The notes under the pieces are model-generated. The model was not told the DNA's origin. It searched no databases and saw nothing but the letters and a program-made list of their open reading frames with translations. Below, in pieces: positions 5,958-8,405 of a DNA stretch of 8,405 nt. The stretch comes from Gammaproteobacteria bacterium. Its GTDB lineage: Bacteria; Pseudomonadota; Gammaproteobacteria; SZUA-229. How positions within the stretch are numbered: position 1 is the stretch's first letter; every line of letters starts with the position of its first letter. The position numbers and the translations under genes are program-made. Location: positions 1-8,405 of the forward strand of contig JAJRTD010000150.1 of NCBI GenBank assembly GCA_024278435.1. The letters run 5' to 3'.

Positions 5958-7328
5958 CTATTTAATAATTTTGTAACACGGCACATATTCTGTACCCGGC
6001 AACTTCATGCGCTGCTGCTCAACAAACGCCGCCAGCAATGCATCCATCGGTTCCATAATCTCTTTATCGCCATGCAGTTCAAACAGGCCATGCTTTTCAA
6101 TGGCATGAATGCCTTCTTCCTTTACATTGCCGGCAACCACGCCGGAAAAGGCGCGCCTCAGATTTGCTGCCAGCAGGTGACTTTCCATATCCCGGTGCAG
6201 GGCAAGATTACGCATATTGTCATGCGTCGGTTCAAACGGCTGCTGAAACTGCTGATCAATTTTCAGGGTCCAGTTGTAATAAAAGGCATCGCTGTGCTGC
6301 TCCCGGTATTCACGAACCTGCTTCATGCCTTTTTTCATTTCGATGGCAACACGCGCCGGATCATCGATAATAATCCTGTAGCGCTGCTGCGCATCCAGCC
6401 CCAGGGTATCGACGATAAACTGGTTGATCTGTTTAAAATAATCTTCCGCCGATTTCGGGCCGGTAAAAATCAGCGGGAACGGAACAGAAGCATTATCGGG
6501 ATGTAACAGGATTCCCAGTATATACAGTATTTCTTCAGCGGTACCCGCGCCACCGGGGAATACAACAATACCGTCACCCACGCGAACAAATGCTTCCAGG
6601 CGTTTTTCAATGTCCGGCATAATCACCAGGTGGTTAACAATGGGGTTCGGTGACTCGGCAGCGATAATACCCGGTTCGGTTATTCCAAGATAACGCCCGA
6701 TGCCGCTGCGTTGCTTGGCATGACCAATGGTTGCACCTTTCATCGGGCCTTTCATCGCACCGGGGCCACAGCCGGTGCAGATATCCAGGTCTCGCAGGCC
6801 CATCTGGTAGCCGGTTTCCTTGGTGTAATCATATTCCTCCCGGCTGATCGAATGACCACCCCAGCAAACCACCATATTCGGTACCAGCCCGGGAATCAGG
6901 ATTTTCGCATTACGCAGTATATGGAACACGGCATTGGTCACATCAACGGATTCACCCAGATTAAAGCGGGGAGAATTAACAATCTTGTTATGCACGTAAA
7001 TAACATCACGCAACACGGCAAACAGGTGTTCGTTGATGCCGGTAATCAGCTCGCCGTCAACAAAGGCAATCGCCGGTGCATTTTTAAGCGACAGTTTAAT
7101 GCCGCGCTGGCGCTGGATAACCTTGATGGAAAAATCAGGGTAACGTGCCAGCAGCTCAATACCATCATCAATTGCACTGCCGCAGTTTAAAACCGCCAGC
7201 GAACAGTTACGAAACACCTGTGCCAGTTCACCTTCACTGGTATTTAATATGCGACTGACCTCAAACTGCGACAGGGTCTCCAGCTGGCCTTTTGGCGAAA
7301 TAACCGCATCGATAACTTTATAACTCAT
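5958..7328 (-). CDS. ppnN: Nucleotide 5'-monophosphate nucleosidase PpnN (YgdH)
   Basis: PpnN cleaves the N-glycosidic bond of purine and pyrimidine nucleoside 5'-monophosphates, releasing the base and ribose 5-phosphate. In E. coli it is stimulated by (p)ppGpp and tunes purine pools under stress. The 456-residue protein matches the E. coli one (454) throughout. The N-terminal PpnN-specific domain includes FRNCSLAVLNCGS (39-51). The central Rossmann-like lysine-decarboxylase/LOG domain carries NMVVCWGGHSI (151-161), CTGCGPGAMKGPMKGA (184-199), MPDIEKRLEAFVR (237-249) and the signature PGGAGTAEE (258-266). The C-terminal part includes RRAFSGVVAGNVKEEGI (391-407). An in-frame TAA lies shortly upstream of ATG 7328; the ribosome site is weak. 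The gene begins 39 bases after the sulfatase-fold gene on the same strand, so read-through is possible, though the functions look unrelated. Confidence 0.96.
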   Translation of the reverse strand: MSYKVIDAVISPKGQLETLSQFEVSRILNTSEGELAQVFRNCSLAVLNCGSAIDDGIELLARYPDFSIKVIQRQRGIKLSLKNAPAIAFVDGELITGINEHLFAVLRDVIYVHNKIVNSPRFNLGESVDVTNAVFHILRNAKILIPGLVPNMVVCWGGHSISREEYDYTKETGYQMGLRDLDICTGCGPGAMKGPMKGATIGHAKQRSGIGRYLGITEPGIIAAESPNPIVNHLVIMPDIEKRLEAFVRVGDGIVVFPGGAGTAEEILYILGILLHPDNASVPFPLIFTGPKSAEDYFKQINQFIVDTLGLDAQQRYRIIIDDPARVAIEMKKGMKQVREYREQHSDAFYYNWTLKIDQQFQQPFEPTHDNMRNLALHRDMESHLLAANLRRAFSGVVAGNVKEEGIHAIEKHGLFELHGDKEIMEPMDALLAAFVEQQRMKLPGTEYVPCYKIIK

Positions 7329-7367
7329 AGTAATATCTTCATATTAAGTACAACAAACAACACCAGG

Positions 7368-8405
7368 TTATTCATCATAAAATTTATAAAACCGTCGTGT
7401 CTCACCGCTGAATAATAGATCCTGACTGTACGATGTAAATACCAGGGCGTTTATTGATTGCGCTTTATATTCATTGTCGCAATCAAGTGAATAGGCATTT
7501 AACAGGCCGTTTTCAATGGAATAACACTTGCGTTCCAACGGACTGGCAACACTGGTTTCCACCAGCATATCCCCACTTATCCAGCCAATGGTGCCGGAGT
7601 CAAAATAATCAGCAAAATGCACATTATCACCCGGCATTGCAACCGATGCCGGCCAGAATGATTTTCCGGCAAACGATGGTGATGGCGGAAGCCCCAGAAT
7701 ATCCAGCACAGTGGGAGAAAAGTCACGCTGCGATACATAACGCCCGAGCGTTGCCGCTGCGACCCTGCCTTCAGCATAAACAATACCCGGAATAAAATAC
7801 CTGGCAGCAGTGGTTTTATGTTTACCGCCGGTATGGTCAGACATTAATATGAAAACGGTATTTTTATAGTAGGGCTTGTTGCTGATTTTCTCAAAAAATT
7901 CCCGCATGGCCTGGTCTGAAAAATGCAGGATACTCTGGTGCTTCTGCTCACTGTTTTTATTACCAAAAAATGGCTTCACCCCTTTCGGCACCTGGATGTC
8001 ATGCGTGCTATTGGTATTAACGCCGATCAAAAACGGCTGCGGCATGGCATCCAGTTTTTCCAGGACGAAATCATAAATATCGGGGTCATGGGCGCCCCAG
8101 TAATTATGTTCATAGCGGCCATCCGGAATATCCTCCCTGGCATAACTGTCAGTAAACCCCAGGCTTTGGGCAAACGCCCCGGTACCACTGGTTTCCTTAT
8201 GTGAGCCCTGAAAAAAGGCAGTATGCCAACCCTGCTGTTTTAGAATATCCGGCAGGCAATGGTAGCGGTTGTTCTGCAAACTGGTCTGGGCAACGGTTTT
8301 ACCCAGCGGATTCTGCTGCGAACAGAAGGTGGCATAGATACCTTCTGTGGTTCTGACACCACCGGATATAACACCCAGCGGAGCCAACGATTGCTGTTTC
8401 AATGC
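7368..8405 (-). CDS. LTA-synthase/sulfatase-fold membrane transferase, C-terminal part (5' end beyond window)
   Basis: The frame is open to the right edge, leaving 345 C-terminal residues (numbered from the edge). The TTG at 8400-8402 is read as an internal leucine, not a start. The sequence fits the alkaline-phosphatase superfamily, COG1368 (LtaS/MdoB-like), whose members move phosphoglycerol or phosphoethanolamine onto envelope polymers or lipids in the periplasm. GVRTTEGIYAT (16-26) aligns with the family nucleophile motif, making T19 the probable catalytic threonine. WGAHDPDIYDF (103-113), H135 in NSTHD, and D190/H191 in MSDHTGG match the family's substrate and metal-binding positions. 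A tail of about 90 residues after the catalytic core (from about 255) shows no motif I recognise. The expected N-terminal membrane helices and the first metal-binding glutamate lie outside the window. The exact substrate cannot be told; a true sulfatase is less likely, as no CxPxR motif is visible. Confidence 0.85.
   Translation of the reverse strand, partial: ALKQQSLAPLGVISGGVRTTEGIYATFCSQQNPLGKTVAQTSLQNNRYHCLPDILKQQGWHTAFFQGSHKETSGTGAFAQSLGFTDSYAREDIPDGRYEHNYWGAHDPDIYDFVLEKLDAMPQPFLIGVNTNSTHDIQVPKGVKPFFGNKNSEQKHQSILHFSDQAMREFFEKISNKPYYKNTVFILMSDHTGGKHKTTAARYFIPGIVYAEGRVAAATLGRYVSQRDFSPTVLDILGLPPSPSFAGKSFWPASVAMPGDNVHFADYFDSGTIGWISGDMLVETSVASPLERKCYSIENGLLNAYSLDCDNEYKAQSINALVFTSYSQDLLFSGETRRFYKFYDE

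Noticed and set aside
5952..6506. A 184-residue open frame on the plus strand.
   Set aside because: It lies antisense to ppnN, which has strong family motifs. The plus-strand protein has no recognisable domain.
6711..7190. A 159-residue open frame on the plus strand.
   Set aside because: It is antisense to the conserved LOG and N-terminal domains of ppnN; a shadow frame.

Overview
This 8.4 kb window looks like ordinary chromosomal housekeeping DNA from a gammaproteobacterium. The GlnE, ArgE and PpnN proteins all resemble their Escherichia coli counterparts along their length, and argE beside a Pit transporter and its PhoU-like partner is, from memory, the Pseudomonas arrangement. Base composition is moderate, with AT-rich gaps. 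I cannot name the genus. I see no phage, insertion sequence, CRISPR array, tRNA or rRNA.

Layout, left to right. (1) Positions 1-2340, minus strand: glnE, the bifunctional glutamine synthetase adenylyltransferase/adenylyl-removase. Its 3' end lies beyond the left edge. (2) Positions 2341-2457: a repeat-built gap with 16-bp inverted repeats at its edges, a 21-bp dyad and a TATAAT box. (3) Positions 2458-4413, minus strand: a two-gene operon for a PiT-family phosphate transporter and a PhoU-like (DUF47/TIGR00153) partner. (4) Positions 4414-4542: an AT-rich divergent promoter region. (5) Positions 4543-5706, plus strand: argE. (6) Positions 5707-5957: a gap with several short palindromes and a stretch resembling a dispersed intergenic repeat. 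(7) Positions 5958-7328, minus strand: ppnN (ygdH), a nucleotide 5'-monophosphate nucleosidase. (8) Positions 7368-8405, minus strand: the C-terminal part of an LTA-synthase/sulfatase-fold phosphoglycerol or phosphoethanolamine transferase, whose membrane domain lies beyond the right edge.

The genes serve nitrogen control (glnE), phosphate uptake (pit plus PhoU-like), arginine synthesis (argE), nucleotide turnover (ppnN) and probably envelope polymer modification. Only the pit/PhoU-like pair clearly works together.

I found no previously undescribed system. The best lead is the pit-glnE junction. A pit-to-glnE read-through RNA could fold a 16-bp perfect stem that buries the glnE start codon, while a transcript starting from the TATAAT box inside the gap would lack the blocking arm. 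This is a hypothesis from sequence alone.
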